A stretch of DNA of 64,000 nt, from assembly GCF_000688475.1 (NCBI RefSeq), contig NZ_JIAN01000005.1, forward strand, positions 1,674,001-1,738,000. The letters run 5' to 3'. The stretch comes from Cellulomonas sp. URHE0023. GTDB lineage: Bacteria; Actinomycetota; Actinomycetes; Actinomycetales; Cellulomonadaceae. Positions 54,482-63,559 of this stretch are shown here, one piece after another (within the stretch, counting starts at the first letter, position 1; each line of letters begins with the position of its first letter). The position numbers and the translations under genes were made by a program. Below the pieces are notes generated by a model. The model had not been told where the DNA came from. It saw only the letters and a program-made list of their open reading frames with translations, and did not search any database.

Positions 54482-55495
54482 GTGAGCAGCCTCTGGATCG
54501 GTACCTATCCCGTCGCCGGCGCCGGCACCCCGGTCGGCCTGGGGGAGGGGATCTGGCGGGTCGAGCTGGTCGACGGGGCCGTGCACGACGCGCGCCAGGT
54601 GGTCGAGACGCCGTCGCCGTCGTTCCTCGCGCTGCACCCGAGCGGCACCGTGCTGTACGCAGCGAATGAGCAGGCGGACGGCACCGTGACCGCGTTCGAC
54701 GTCGTCGGCGACTCGCTCGTGCACAGGGCGACCGTCCCGAGCGGCGGGGCCGACCCGTGCCACCTGCTCCTCGACACCGACGGCCGAGCGCTCCTGGTCG
54801 CCAACTACAGCAGCGGCGCGCTCGCGGTCCTCCCCCTGGACGCGACGGGCGGGTTCGTCGACGAGGTCCACGTCCTCGGCCACGTCGGTGCGGGTCCCCA
54901 CCCGCAACGGCAGGAGGGTCCGCACGCGCACTTCGTGGCCCACGCACCCGGCGGCTGGGTGCTCGTGGTCGACCTCGGCACCGACGAGATCCGGCGCTAC
55001 CGCCGGACGGCAGACAGCCTGCGCGATGACGGCATTGCCGTGACGCTCCCGCCCGGAACCGGCCCGCGGCACCTCACGTTCAGCGCGGACGGCCGGTTCG
55101 CCTATGTGGTCGGGGAGCTCGACGTGACCGTCCGCGTGCTGGCCTGGGACGCCGGCTCGGGGACTGCGGAACCGGTACAGGTGGTTCCCGCGACGCTCGA
55201 CGGCACCAGCGGCGCGCTCCCGTCGCACATCCTGCTCGACGGGCGTCGGCTCCTCGTCGGAACGCGCATCGCCGACGTGGTCGCCGAGTTCGAGACGGGT
55301 GACGACGGGCGGCTCACTCACGTCGCGGACCACGCCCTCCCGGGGCGCTGGCCGCGTCACTTCGAGGTCGTGGACGGCTGGACGGTCGTCGCGGACCAGG
55401 TCTCGGGCGACCTCGCGGTGCTGGCCCGTGACGGCTCCGTCCGTGGCTCCTGGCCGTTGCCGGCGCCCGCGTGCGTCCTTCGGGTGCGGCCGTGA
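54482..55495 (+). CDS. lactonase-family beta-propeller protein (6-phosphogluconolactonase-like)
   Basis: A 337-residue seven-bladed-propeller protein of the Pgl/YbhE-type lactonase family: LWIGTYPVAGAG opening, FLALHPSGTVLYAANEQADGTVTAFDV, GADPCHLLLDTDGRALLVANYSSGALAVLPL, GPHAHFVAHAPGG, GTGPRHLTFSADGRFAYVVGELDVTVRVL. It could hydrolyse 6-phosphogluconolactone or a sugar-acid lactone. Starts 11 bases after the ROK regulator gene, so it may be coregulated with xylose use; a xylonolactonase-like role is possible but unproven. Confidence 0.85.
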   Translation: MSSLWIGTYPVAGAGTPVGLGEGIWRVELVDGAVHDARQVVETPSPSFLALHPSGTVLYAANEQADGTVTAFDVVGDSLVHRATVPSGGADPCHLLLDTDGRALLVANYSSGALAVLPLDATGGFVDEVHVLGHVGAGPHPQRQEGPHAHFVAHAPGGWVLVVDLGTDEIRRYRRTADSLRDDGIAVTLPPGTGPRHLTFSADGRFAYVVGELDVTVRVLAWDAGSGTAEPVQVVPATLDGTSGALPSHILLDGRRLLVGTRIADVVAEFETGDDGRLTHVADHALPGRWPRHFEVVDGWTVVADQVSGDLAVLARDGSVRGSWPLPAPACVLRVRP

Positions 55496-55619
55496 TCGTT
55501 CTGTGATTCGCTGACAGCAGCCGCCTGGGTGGCTCGAGCGGTGGGTGACGGAGCCCGCCCGGAACCCCCCGCGGGCAGTGGCTGCGCACGGATGCCCGGC
55601 CGCGTGCGAGGGAGCGACC

Positions 55620-56315
55620 GTGCGACGAGCAGCGCACCTGTCCCGACTCCTCGTGAGCGTGTCCGCCATCGTGCTGGCCGTTCCGCTCGCGCTGGCCGGC
55701 CTCGCGCCGACGGTCGCGAGGGCGGAGCCGCAGGCGTCCGGCACGACGATTTCGCTCTCGTCGGGCATCACGGTCTTCGGGCTCCCGGTCTCGGCGCAGG
55801 TCGCGGTGCCCTCCTCGGGCGTGACGCCGACCGGTCGGGTGCACGTGCTCGTCGACGGGACGTCCGTGGCGAGCGGCAGGCCGGCGGCGGACGGCACGGT
55901 CCGGGTGCCGCTTCCTGCGACGGTCGCGGTCGGTCGGCACGCGGTCACCGCGGTGTACGCGCGGACGACGGACCCGAGGGCGCTCGTCCTGTCTGCCGAG
56001 GCACCGACGCGCGCGCTCACCGTCACCAGGACGCTCCCCAGGGTGCTGACCGACGGCACGGACTGGTCCGTCGGTCGCTCCGACCCGAAGGTCGTCCATG
56101 CGCAGCTCACGAGGGTCGCGGGCGTCGAGCCGACGGGAACGGTCGTCGTGTGGGTCAACGGGATGCGCAAGGGCACCGCAACCCTCGACGCGGCGGGCGA
56201 GGCCGTCGTGCACCTGGCCACGTCCACCAGGACCGCGCTGGTCGCCGTGACCTACAGCGGCGACCGGACGTTCCTGCCCTGGCTCGCGTCACCCCATCTG
56301 CTCACCGTGAGGTGA
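55620..56315 (+). CDS. secreted protein with Ig-like domains
   Basis: A 231-residue exported protein: signal peptide ([21 protein letters not shown], cleavage near ARA-EPQ), then two bacterial Ig-like (Big-type) domains of ~95 residues ([26 protein letters not shown]..., and [25 protein letters not shown]...). GTG at 55620 is preferred because GAGGGAG precedes it by five bases and the signal peptide starts there; the frame is open 25 codons further upstream. No anchor. Not recognisably tied to mshA downstream. Confidence 0.75.
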   Translation: MRRAAHLSRLLVSVSAIVLAVPLALAGLAPTVARAEPQASGTTISLSSGITVFGLPVSAQVAVPSSGVTPTGRVHVLVDGTSVASGRPAADGTVRVPLPATVAVGRHAVTAVYARTTDPRALVLSAEAPTRALTVTRTLPRVLTDGTDWSVGRSDPKVVHAQLTRVAGVEPTGTVVVWVNGMRKGTATLDAAGEAVVHLATSTRTALVAVTYSGDRTFLPWLASPHLLTVR

Positions 56316-56371
56316 GACCGCGGCGCTTCGGGGAGAATGGGCTCCGGAATCGTCCGCCGACAGGAGCCCTC

Positions 56372-57700
56372 GTGACCCTCGCCCCCCGAGTCGCCATGCT
56401 CTCGGTGCACACCTCGCCGCTCGAGCAGCCCGGCACGGGCGACGCCGGTGGCATGAACGTCTACGTCCTCGAGCTCTCCCGGGCGCTCGCCGCACGGGGT
56501 GCGCGCGTCGAGATCTTCACGCGCGCCACGTCGTCGGACCAGGCGGAGACCGTGTCGTTGCCCGGGTTCGATGCCACCGGCCGACCGCTCACGCCGCAGG
56601 AGACGCGCGACGTCCTGCTGTCCAGCGAGGTCGACGCGGGCGTGGTCCCCCCGATCCTGGTGCACCACGTGCCGGCGGGACCGTTCGAGCGTCTCGACAA
56701 GAACGACCTCCCGGGGGTGCTCTGCGGGATGGCAGCGGGCGTCCTGCGCTCAGAGGCCGCGCGCCGGCCGGGTTGGTACGACGTCGTGCACTCGCACTAC
56801 TGGCTCTCGGGACAGGTGGGCGCCATCGCGGCGGACCGCTGGGAGGCCCCGCTGGTGCACACGGCGCACACCTTGGCCCGCGTGAAGAACGCGTCGCTCG
56901 CGCCGGGCGACGAACCCGAGCCGAACGTGCGCGTGATCGGCGAGGAGCAGGTGGTCCAGGACGCGCACGCGCTCGTGGCCAGCACGCCCGTCGAGGCCGA
57001 GGAGCTGGTCGAGCTCTACGGCGCGGACCCGTCGCGGGTGCATGTCGTGGAGCCTGGCGTGGACCTCGACAGGTTCGTCCCCGGTGACCGCGACGAGGCC
57101 CGGCGGATGCTCGGCCTGCCGGTCGACCGACAGGTCGTGCTCTTCGCCGGACGGGTGCAGGCGCTCAAGGCCCCGGACGTCCTGGTGAGCGCGCTGGGCG
57201 TTCTCAAGGCGACCGGGCGGCCCGTCCCGCTGCTCGTGATCCTCGGCGGTCCGTCGGGCCGGACGACGGCCGTGCGTGAGCTGCTCGCGCTCGCGTCGAT
57301 GACCGGGGTCGCCGACGACGTGATCGTGCACCCGCCCGCCGACCGCGACACCCTCGCCCGCTGGTACCACGCGGCCGACGTCGTGGCGATGCCGTCCCGC
57401 AGCGAGTCCTTCGGGCTGGTCGCCGCCGAGGCGCAGGCCAGCGGCATCCCGGTCGTGGCGGCGTGCGTCGGCGGCCTGCGCACGATCGTCGACCACGACG
57501 TCTCCGGCCGCCTGGTGCGCGGTCACGACCCCGCCGTCTGGGCCGATGTGCTGTCCGAGGTGCTGGCCTCCGAGGCCCTGCGGTCCACCTACGCGGTGGG
57601 TGCCCGCCGCGTCGCGGAGCGGTTCGGCTGGTCGACGACCGCGGACCAGATGCTCAAGGTCTACTCGGTGGCCGGCGAGATCAGGGCGTCCAGGGACTGA
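56372..57700 (+). CDS. mshA: D-inositol-3-phosphate glycosyltransferase (mycothiol biosynthesis)
   Basis: A 442-residue GT4 retaining glycosyltransferase starting mycothiol synthesis by adding GlcNAc to inositol 3-phosphate. Family features: [25 protein letters not shown] near the N-terminus, [41 protein letters not shown], and the sugar-nucleotide ExxxxxxE region [23 protein letters not shown] start set by CAGGAG five bases upstream. Followed closely by gpmA, conserved in actinobacteria. Confidence 0.95.
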   Translation: MTLAPRVAMLSVHTSPLEQPGTGDAGGMNVYVLELSRALAARGARVEIFTRATSSDQAETVSLPGFDATGRPLTPQETRDVLLSSEVDAGVVPPILVHHVPAGPFERLDKNDLPGVLCGMAAGVLRSEAARRPGWYDVVHSHYWLSGQVGAIAADRWEAPLVHTAHTLARVKNASLAPGDEPEPNVRVIGEEQVVQDAHALVASTPVEAEELVELYGADPSRVHVVEPGVDLDRFVPGDRDEARRMLGLPVDRQVVLFAGRVQALKAPDVLVSALGVLKATGRPVPLLVILGGPSGRTTAVRELLALASMTGVADDVIVHPPADRDTLARWYHAADVVAMPSRSESFGLVAAEAQASGIPVVAACVGGLRTIVDHDVSGRLVRGHDPAVWADVLSEVLASEALRSTYAVGARRVAERFGWSTTADQMLKVYSVAGEIRASRD

Positions 57701-57743
57701 CGGCCCTGCTCACGACGGAGCACTGTGCGGCAGGATTGCCACC

Positions 57744-58484
57744 ATGACCTACACCCTCGTGCTGCTCCGCCACGGCGAGAGCGAGTGGAACGCCAAGAAC
57801 CTGTTCACCGGCTGGGTCGATGTGGCCCTCTCCGAGAAGGGCATCGAGGAGGCGAAGCGGGGCGGGACGCTGCTCACGGACGCCGGCGTGCTGCCGGACG
57901 TCGTGCACACGTCGCTCCTGCGCCGCGCCATCACGACAGCCAACCTGGCGCTCGACGCCGCAGACCGTCACTGGATCCCGGTCAAGCGGTCCTGGCGCCT
58001 GAACGAGCGGCACTACGGCGCTCTGCAGGGCAAGGACAAGAAGCAGACGCTCGACGAGTACGGCGAGGAGCAGTTCATGCTCTGGCGCCGCTCGTACGAC
58101 TTCCCGCCGCCGGACATCGAGCTGGGCTCGGAGTTCTCGCAGGACACCGACCCGCGCTACGCGGGGGAGCCGATCCCGCGCGCCGAGGCGCTCGACCAGG
58201 TGCTCAGCCGCGCGCTCCCGTACTGGGAGTCCGACATTGTCCCGGACCTCAAGACCGGCAAGACGGTGCTCGTCGCGGCCCACGGCAACTCGATCCGCGC
58301 ACTCGTGAAGCACCTGGACGACGTCGACAGCGGCACGATCGCGGGGATCAACATCCCCACCGGCATCCCGCTGCTGTACACCCTGGACGAGACGACGCTC
58401 AAGCCCACCAACCCGGGCGGCACGTACCTCGACCCGGAAGCCGCCGCCGAGGCGATCAAGGCCGTGGCCAACCAGGGCCGCTAG
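57744..58484 (+). CDS. gpmA: 2,3-bisphosphoglycerate-dependent phosphoglycerate mutase
   Basis: A 246-residue glycolytic mutase. The phospho-histidine is in [18 protein letters not shown]; further motifs are [23 protein letters not shown] and the second His in [15 protein letters not shown]. Length typical. Lies in the mshA-gpm-(phoU)-senX3-regX3 order known from other actinobacteria. Confidence 0.96.
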   Translation: MTYTLVLLRHGESEWNAKNLFTGWVDVALSEKGIEEAKRGGTLLTDAGVLPDVVHTSLLRRAITTANLALDAADRHWIPVKRSWRLNERHYGALQGKDKKQTLDEYGEEQFMLWRRSYDFPPPDIELGSEFSQDTDPRYAGEPIPRAEALDQVLSRALPYWESDIVPDLKTGKTVLVAAHGNSIRALVKHLDDVDSGTIAGINIPTGIPLLYTLDETTLKPTNPGGTYLDPEAAAEAIKAVANQGR

Positions 58485-58784
58485 GTCCGCTCACGACGTC
58501 CGAGCGGATGCGGGCCCGACCTGCATCCGCTCGGACGTCGCTGTCTGCGCGACTCCCCGGTTCGCAACGCGCGCCTCGCCGGGTCGGGGAGCTCGGCCGC
58601 CGTCGGCGGGCGCGCGACGAGGGCGGCAGTCCTGCGGCGGGGCGCCTCACCAGCCGCGCGCATGAGGGACTGCCGCCCTCGCTGCCGATCGCCGCTCCCC
58701 TCAGAGCCGCGCTCAGCCCACCCGTGACGGGGTGGCGGGCAACCGATCGGCCAGCGCAGCCATGGCGCAGACCGACCGGAAGTC
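58485..58784. other. 300-base gap with two long inverted repeats
   Basis: Between the convergent gpmA and phoU genes. No coding potential that I trust. It contains the terminator at 58496 and a second inverted repeat: CGAGGGCGGCAGTCC (58618-58632) and its exact inverse (58667-58681), 34 bases apart. Probably termination in both directions. Confidence 0.6.
58496..58540 (+). terminator. 17-bp hairpin after gpmA
   Basis: GACGTCCGAGCGGATGC and its exact inverse GCATCCGCTCGGACGTC enclose an 11-base loop starting about ten bases after the gpmA stop. A strong terminator; its outer GACGTCCG is shared with the xylA-xylB inverted repeat. Confidence 0.8.
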
Positions 58785-59453
58785 TCAGCCGACGTTGCTG
58801 TCGAGCTGCTCCTGGCGCCCGACGCCGGTCACCAGGTAGGTCACCCGGCGTGCGACGGACACGCCGTGGTCGCCGAAGCGCTCGTAGTACCGACCCAGCA
58901 GGGTGACGTCGATGGTCTCCTGCGTGGTCCCGCCCCACGAGCCGCCCAGCAGCGCGGCGAACGTGTCCTCGTGCAGCTCGTCGAGAAGGTCGTCGTCCTG
59001 CTCGATGCTCTCCGCCAGGAGGATCTCCCGGCTGTTTAGCAGCGTCGTGGTGCGGCGGGCCACCCGGACGGCGGCGTCGTGCATCTCGGCGAACGTGCCG
59101 GACAGCGCGTGCGGCACGGCGTGCCGTGGGTAGCGGCCCCGGGCGATCTGCGCGACGTGGCGAGCCAGGTCACCCATGCGCTCCAGCGTGGCGCTCATGC
59201 GCAGGGCCGAGACGACGATCCGCAGATCGGTCGCGACCGGCTGCTGCTGTGCCAGGAGCAGCACGCAGCGCTCGTCGAGGTCGCGCTCCATGGCGTCGAT
59301 CTCGAGGTCGTCGACGATGACCGACTCAGCCAGCGCGAGGTCGGCGGTGAGGAGCGCGAGTCCTGCGTTCGTGATGGCGTGCTCGACCTTGCCGCTCATG
59401 GCTGCAAGGTCCTCGCCGAGCTGGTGCAGCTCAGCATCGAAGATGTCCCGCAT
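58785..59453 (-). CDS. phoU: phosphate-system regulator PhoU
   Basis: A 222-residue cytoplasmic protein with two three-helix-bundle repeats; each has a metal-binding EDDLEID/ERMGDLARH-type motif, seen as VIVDDLEIDAMERDLDERC, LERMGDLARHVAQIA and YYERFGDHGVSVARRV. PhoU relays the state of the Pst transporter to the histidine kinase. GAGAGGGATC site upstream of the ATG. Divergent from the DUF1269/senX3 side, as in other actinobacteria. Confidence 0.94.
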   Translation of the reverse strand: MRDIFDAELHQLGEDLAAMSGKVEHAITNAGLALLTADLALAESVIVDDLEIDAMERDLDERCVLLLAQQQPVATDLRIVVSALRMSATLERMGDLARHVAQIARGRYPRHAVPHALSGTFAEMHDAAVRVARRTTTLLNSREILLAESIEQDDDLLDELHEDTFAALLGGSWGGTTQETIDVTLLGRYYERFGDHGVSVARRVTYLVTGVGRQEQLDSNVG

Positions 59454-59715
59454 GTGATCCCTCTCGTGCCGCGTCGGCAGGTGCCCCGCGGGGGTCAGGT
59501 TCGCATCGGTAGATGAACGAAGGGTCCCACCCAGGTGAACGGGCGACGGCCGTTGCGTGGGGGTGAGTGCCGTGCGCGATTCGTCCCGAACGAGCGAGAG
59601 AGGCGTTAGCGTCGGCGGGGTCGTCCGTCGTGGGTGGTCGGCACGAGGTCGAGAGAGCAACCTGCTGACTCAGCGGGGACGGAACCGCAGTTCGGAACAA
59701 GGGAAGGGAACACCG

Positions 59716-60198
59716 ATGACCACGTTCACCGCCTGGAAGTTCGAGACCGCCGACGGGGCGCAGAAAGCCGCACTGGCGCTGCAGAGCGCCGCCAACGACC
59801 ACCTGGTCAAGATCGTCGACCATGCCGTGATCACGTGGCCGGACGGCGCAGCGAAGCCCGACATGCACCACTCGCACGACGACAAGTGGCGTGGCACCGG
59901 CTGGGGCGCGTTCTGGGGGATCCTCTTCGGCGGGCTCTTCTTCGTCCCGCTGCTCGGTGCCGCCGTGGGTGCCGCGGCGGGCGCGATCAGCAAGGCGGTC
60001 GCCGCGGTCGGCATCGACGAGGCGCAGCTGGCCCGGATCCGTGAGCAGATCACCCCGGGCACGTCGCTGCTCTGCGCCGTGACGGAGGAGGGCAACCTGG
60101 ACCGGCTCGGTGAGCGGATGCACGGACTGCACTCGACCCTGGTGGAGACGAACCTGACCGAGGCGGAGCGGTCCGTGCTGATGGAGACGTTCGGCTGA
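59716..60198 (+). CDS. DUF1269 membrane-associated protein
   Basis: A 160-residue protein of the DUF1269 family: TAWKFETADGAQKAALALQSA opening, KIVDHAVITWPDG strand, a glycine-rich hydrophobic segment (GWGAFWGILFGGLFFVPLLGAAVGAAAGAI) likely membrane-associated, and a closing regulatory-like domain (LARIREQITPGTSLLCAVTEEG). GAAGGGA site eight bases upstream. Stress-linked in some bacteria; function unclear. Lies directly before senX3. Confidence 0.85.
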   Translation: MTTFTAWKFETADGAQKAALALQSAANDHLVKIVDHAVITWPDGAAKPDMHHSHDDKWRGTGWGAFWGILFGGLFFVPLLGAAVGAAAGAISKAVAAVGIDEAQLARIREQITPGTSLLCAVTEEGNLDRLGERMHGLHSTLVETNLTEAERSVLMETFG

Positions 60199-60220
60199 CG
60201 CGCGTGAACGCACGGTGAAC
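60199..60220 (-). promoter_or_regulatory. PHO-box-like repeat before senX3
   Basis: On the minus strand: GTTCACCGTGC followed directly by GTTCACGCGCG, two 11-bp units. It lies just after the DUF1269 stop and about 75 bases before senX3, suggesting phosphate-dependent autoregulation of the two-component system. Orientation is opposite to transcription. Confidence 0.5.
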
Positions 60221-60293
60221 GCTCGACGGCAGGAGGAGCGCAGGGCGGGCCTGCGGCCCTGTGCATCCCGGAACCCACCCTAGGGTTGGCGCT

Positions 60294-61496
60294 GTGGATG
60301 GACTCGATGGGCTCACCGTGCTGCTCGCCGGCGCGCTCGGCATCGTGGTGGGCGCCGTGGCGACGTTGGCGTTCCGCTGGAGCGAGCGCGCCCAGAAGGG
60401 ACCGACCCCGCTCGGCGCCGGACCTGACCTCGACGAGGGGCTGATCCGGACGCTCGCCGTGCTGCGCTCTGCCGCTGTGGTCCTCGACGAGGACGACAAC
60501 GTGGTGCGTGCGAGCGCGCCGGCGCACGCGCTCGGCATCGTGCGGGACGGTCGCATCGCCCCGGCAGCGATCCGTGACCTGATCGTCGGGGTGCGTCGGG
60601 ACGGCGTGATCCGCGACGAGGAGCTCGAGGTCCCGCGCGGCCCTGTCGGTCCGGGTGTGCTCCTGGTCCAGGTGCGCGTCGCCCAGGTCAGCGCGAAGCA
60701 CCTCGTGGTCCTCGCTGAGGACCTGACGCAGGCACGTCGGCTCGAGGCGATCCGACGGGACTTCGTCGTGAACATCTCGCACGAGCTCAAGACGCCGGTC
60801 GGTGCGCTGTCGCTGCTCGCCGAGACGGTGCAGGACGCCGCCGACGACCCCGAGGCCGTGCGCCGCTTCGCCGGGCGGATGCAGTCGGAGGCGACGCGGC
60901 TCTCGGCGCTCGTGCACGAGATCATCGAGCTGTCCCGCCTGCAGGTGGCCGGTGCGTTGGGCCAGGCAGCGCTCGTGGACGTCGACTCGGTGCTGTCCGA
61001 GGCCGTCGACCGGGCGCGGACCACCGCGGAGGCCAAGCACGTCCGGCTCGACATCGGCGGCGTCCGCGGCACGTCCGTGATGGGACAGCACGAGCTGCTG
61101 GTCACTGCGGTGCGCAACCTGCTCGACAACGCGGTCGCGTACTCGGGCGAGGCGTCGCACGTCGGCGTGGGGGTGCGCCTGGTCGACGGGCTCGTGGAGA
61201 TCGCCGTCGTCGACGAGGGCATCGGGATCAGCGCCGCGGAGCAGGAGCGCGTGTTCGAGCGGTTCTACCGCGTCGACCCGGCGCGGTCGCGGGACACCGG
61301 CGGCACCGGCCTGGGCCTGTCCATCGTCAAGCACGTCGCGGCCGACCACGGGGGAGACGTCTCGGTCTGGTCCCAGCCGGGCCGGGGGTCCACCTTCACG
61401 TTGCGCCTCCCGCGAGCAGAGAACGCGGGCGCGCCGGCCATCCCCGCCCAACCTGTCAGCCCTGAAGGAGCACCTGTGCGTCGGAGTGCGTCATGA
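60294..61496 (+). CDS. senX3: phosphate-responsive sensor histidine kinase SenX3/PhoR type
   Basis: A 400-residue membrane kinase. One or two N-terminal helices (LTVLLAGALGIVVGAVATLAF), a PAS-like segment (RSAAVVLDEDDNVVRASAPAHALGI), then the HisKA domain with phospho-His in NISHELKTPVGALSLL, and the ATPase domain with N-box RNLLDNAVAYSG, G1 DEGIGIS and G2 GGTGLGLSIVKHV. It overlaps regX3 by four bases. As in mycobacteria this pair controls phosphate starvation. GTG at 60294 was preferred; another GTG at 60261 is in frame. Confidence 0.93.
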   Translation: MDGLDGLTVLLAGALGIVVGAVATLAFRWSERAQKGPTPLGAGPDLDEGLIRTLAVLRSAAVVLDEDDNVVRASAPAHALGIVRDGRIAPAAIRDLIVGVRRDGVIRDEELEVPRGPVGPGVLLVQVRVAQVSAKHLVVLAEDLTQARRLEAIRRDFVVNISHELKTPVGALSLLAETVQDAADDPEAVRRFAGRMQSEATRLSALVHEIIELSRLQVAGALGQAALVDVDSVLSEAVDRARTTAEAKHVRLDIGGVRGTSVMGQHELLVTAVRNLLDNAVAYSGEASHVGVGVRLVDGLVEIAVVDEGIGISAAEQERVFERFYRVDPARSRDTGGTGLGLSIVKHVAADHGGDVSVWSQPGRGSTFTLRLPRAENAGAPAIPAQPVSPEGAPVRRSAS

Positions 61497-62224
61497 CCCG
61501 GATCCTGCTCGTCGAGGACGAGGAGTCCTACCGCGACCCTCTGGCGTACCAGCTCGAGCGTGAGGGTTTCGACGTCGTCACCGCCGCTACCGGCACGGAC
61601 GCCCTGCTCCGGTTCGACGAGCTCGGCGCGGACCTCGTGCTGCTCGACCTCATGCTCCCCGGCCTGCCGGGTACCGAGGTGTGCCGCCGGCTGCGCCTGG
61701 TCAGCGACGTCCCGGTCATCATGCTCACGGCCAAGGACGACGAGATCGACAAGGTGGTCGGTCTCGAGCTGGGTGCCGACGACTACGTGACCAAGCCGTA
61801 TTCCTCCCGCGAGCTGCTCGCCCGCGTGCGCGCGGTCCTGCGCCGCCGCGAGACCGCAGCGGTCGCCGTCGGTGCGCCGGCCGTGGCGTCGCCGCCGGAG
61901 GTCGAGGACGACGACCTGCTCGTCGCCGGCCCGATCCGGATGGATGTCGAGCGGCACACGGTCCGGGTCCGAGGGGACCTGGTGGCCTTCCCGCTCAAGG
62001 AGTTCGAGCTGCTCGAGATGCTCCTGCGGAACGCCGGTCGTGTGCTGACGCGCGGCCAGCTCATCGACCGCATCTGGGGCTCGGACTACGTGGGTGACAC
62101 CAAGACCCTCGACGTCCATGTGAAGCGGATCCGCGCCCGCATCGAGCTCGACCCCGGCAACCCGCTGCTCGTGCTCACGGTGCGCGGCCTCGGCTACAAG
62201 CTCGCCGACGACGTCGACGACTGA
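61493..62224 (+). CDS. regX3: OmpR-family response regulator RegX3/PhoP type
   Basis: A 243-residue regulator: receiver domain with the acidic pocket LLVEDEESY, phospho-Asp in LVLLDLMLPGLPG and Lys in MLTAKDD; linker; OmpR-type winged helix (LKEFELLEMLLRNAGRVLTRGQLIDRIWG and the recognition region DTKTLDVHVKRIRARIE). Expected to bind the PHO boxes seen before pstS and senX3. ATGA overlap with senX3. Confidence 0.95.
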   Translation: MTRILLVEDEESYRDPLAYQLEREGFDVVTAATGTDALLRFDELGADLVLLDLMLPGLPGTEVCRRLRLVSDVPVIMLTAKDDEIDKVVGLELGADDYVTKPYSSRELLARVRAVLRRRETAAVAVGAPAVASPPEVEDDDLLVAGPIRMDVERHTVRVRGDLVAFPLKEFELLEMLLRNAGRVLTRGQLIDRIWGSDYVGDTKTLDVHVKRIRARIELDPGNPLLVLTVRGLGYKLADDVDD

Positions 62225-62253
62225 GCCCCGGCGGCGAGTACTCGTCGGCCACC

Positions 62254-62275
62254 GTTCACCCGGGGTTCACCCGAT
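62254..62275 (+). promoter_or_regulatory. PHO box upstream of pstS
   Basis: Two contiguous 11-bp units, GTTCACCCGGG (62254-62264) and GTTCACCCGAT (62265-62275), differing only at the last two bases. This is the actinobacterial PHO-box pattern, 86 bases before the pstS start, and serves as the in-window reference for the weaker sites elsewhere. Confidence 0.8.
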
Positions 62276-62360
62276 CCAGTCCGACCGGTCACGTGCGCTT
62301 CCTACCGTCAACCTCGCCGCGCACACACCGGTGCGCACAGGATCGACAGGACGGACCACA

Positions 62361-63479
62361 GTGAAGCTTCCCCTCCTCGGCCGCATCGGGGCGGTTGCCC
62401 TCGTCGGCACGCTCGCCCTCACGCTGTCGGCCTGCGGATCGGACAACGCCGTTGACTCCGACTCCTCTGCTGGAACCGGCTCCTCCGAGGCCCCCGCCTC
62501 GACGCTGAGCGGCTCCCTGAACGGCGGTGGCTCCAGCGCGCAGGAGAAGGCGCAGCAGGCCTGGGTCGCCGGGTTCCAGACCGCGAACCCCAGCGTCACC
62601 GTGAACTACACGACGTCCGACTCGGGCGCCGGCCGCAAGGGCTTCCTCGACGCCTCGCTCGACTTCGCCGGCTCGGACAGCGCGCTGAACGACGAGGAGC
62701 TCGCGTCGTCGACGGAGCGTTGCTACGGCGGCGCCGGCATCGACGTGCCGGTCTACGTCAGCCCGATCGCCGTCGCGTTCAACATCGACGGCGTGACCGA
62801 GCTCGACCTGTCGGCCGACGTCGTCGCCAAGATCTTCTCCGGCGCGATCACCACGTGGGACGACGCGGCGATCACCGCCCTCAACCCGGACGCCAAGCTG
62901 TCCGGCCCGATCGTCGTCGTGCACCGCTCGGACGACTCGGGCACGTCCAAGAACTTCCAGGACTACCTGTCCAAGACCGCTCCTGACGTCTGGACGTACG
63001 AGGTCTCGAACACGTGGCCCGTGCAGGTCGGCCAGGGCGCCAACGGCACCTCGGGTGTCGTCCAGACCATCCAGGCCGCACCCGGAACCATCGGCTACGC
63101 GGACGCGTCGGCCGTCGGCTCGCTCGGCAAGGTCTCGCTCGGTGTCGGCACCGAGTTCAACGCGCCGACCGCCGAGGGTGCCGCAGCGACCGTGGACGCC
63201 TCGCCCCGCGACGACGCCCGCGCTGAGGGCGACGTCGTGATCAAGGTGGACCGCACCACCACGGCCGCGGGCGCCTACCCGGCGATCCTGGTGTCGTACC
63301 TGGTCGTCTGCAACACCTACGACACGCAGGACAAGGTCGACCTGATCAAGGGCTACGCGAGCTACGTGGCGAGCGCCGAGGGCCAGGAGAAGGCTGCTGG
63401 CGCGGCCGGCTCCGCCCCGATCTCGGAGACGCTGCGTACGGACGTCCTCGCCTCGATCGACGCGATCGCCGTCAAGTAG
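62361..63479 (+). CDS. pstS: phosphate ABC transporter substrate-binding lipoprotein
   Basis: A 372-residue canonical PstS. Lipoprotein signal peptide with lipobox LSAC (VALVGTLALTLSACGSD), Ser/Gly linker, and a PBP domain with GSLNGGGSSAQEKAQQAW, the DFAGSDSALN phosphate-contact region, VVAKIFSGAITTWDD and the signature HRSDDSGTSKNFQDYL. It captures orthophosphate outside the membrane for PstC/A/B. GTG start supported by ACAGGACGG. PHO box upstream. Confidence 0.96.
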   Translation: MKLPLLGRIGAVALVGTLALTLSACGSDNAVDSDSSAGTGSSEAPASTLSGSLNGGGSSAQEKAQQAWVAGFQTANPSVTVNYTTSDSGAGRKGFLDASLDFAGSDSALNDEELASSTERCYGGAGIDVPVYVSPIAVAFNIDGVTELDLSADVVAKIFSGAITTWDDAAITALNPDAKLSGPIVVVHRSDDSGTSKNFQDYLSKTAPDVWTYEVSNTWPVQVGQGANGTSGVVQTIQAAPGTIGYADASAVGSLGKVSLGVGTEFNAPTAEGAAATVDASPRDDARAEGDVVIKVDRTTTAAGAYPAILVSYLVVCNTYDTQDKVDLIKGYASYVASAEGQEKAAGAAGSAPISETLRTDVLASIDAIAVK

Positions 63480-63559
63480 TCGCCCAGATCGCACTCGTCA
63501 TCGTCCGGCGGCCGCTCAGCGGTCGCCGGACGGCGGCGCTCTAGGACAGGAGAGATCCG

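Noticed and set aside
59513..59540. PHO-box-like GTTCAC units upstream of phoU
   Set aside because: Two cores are present on the minus strand but spaced 21 rather than 11 or 22 bases, so the phasing does not fit.
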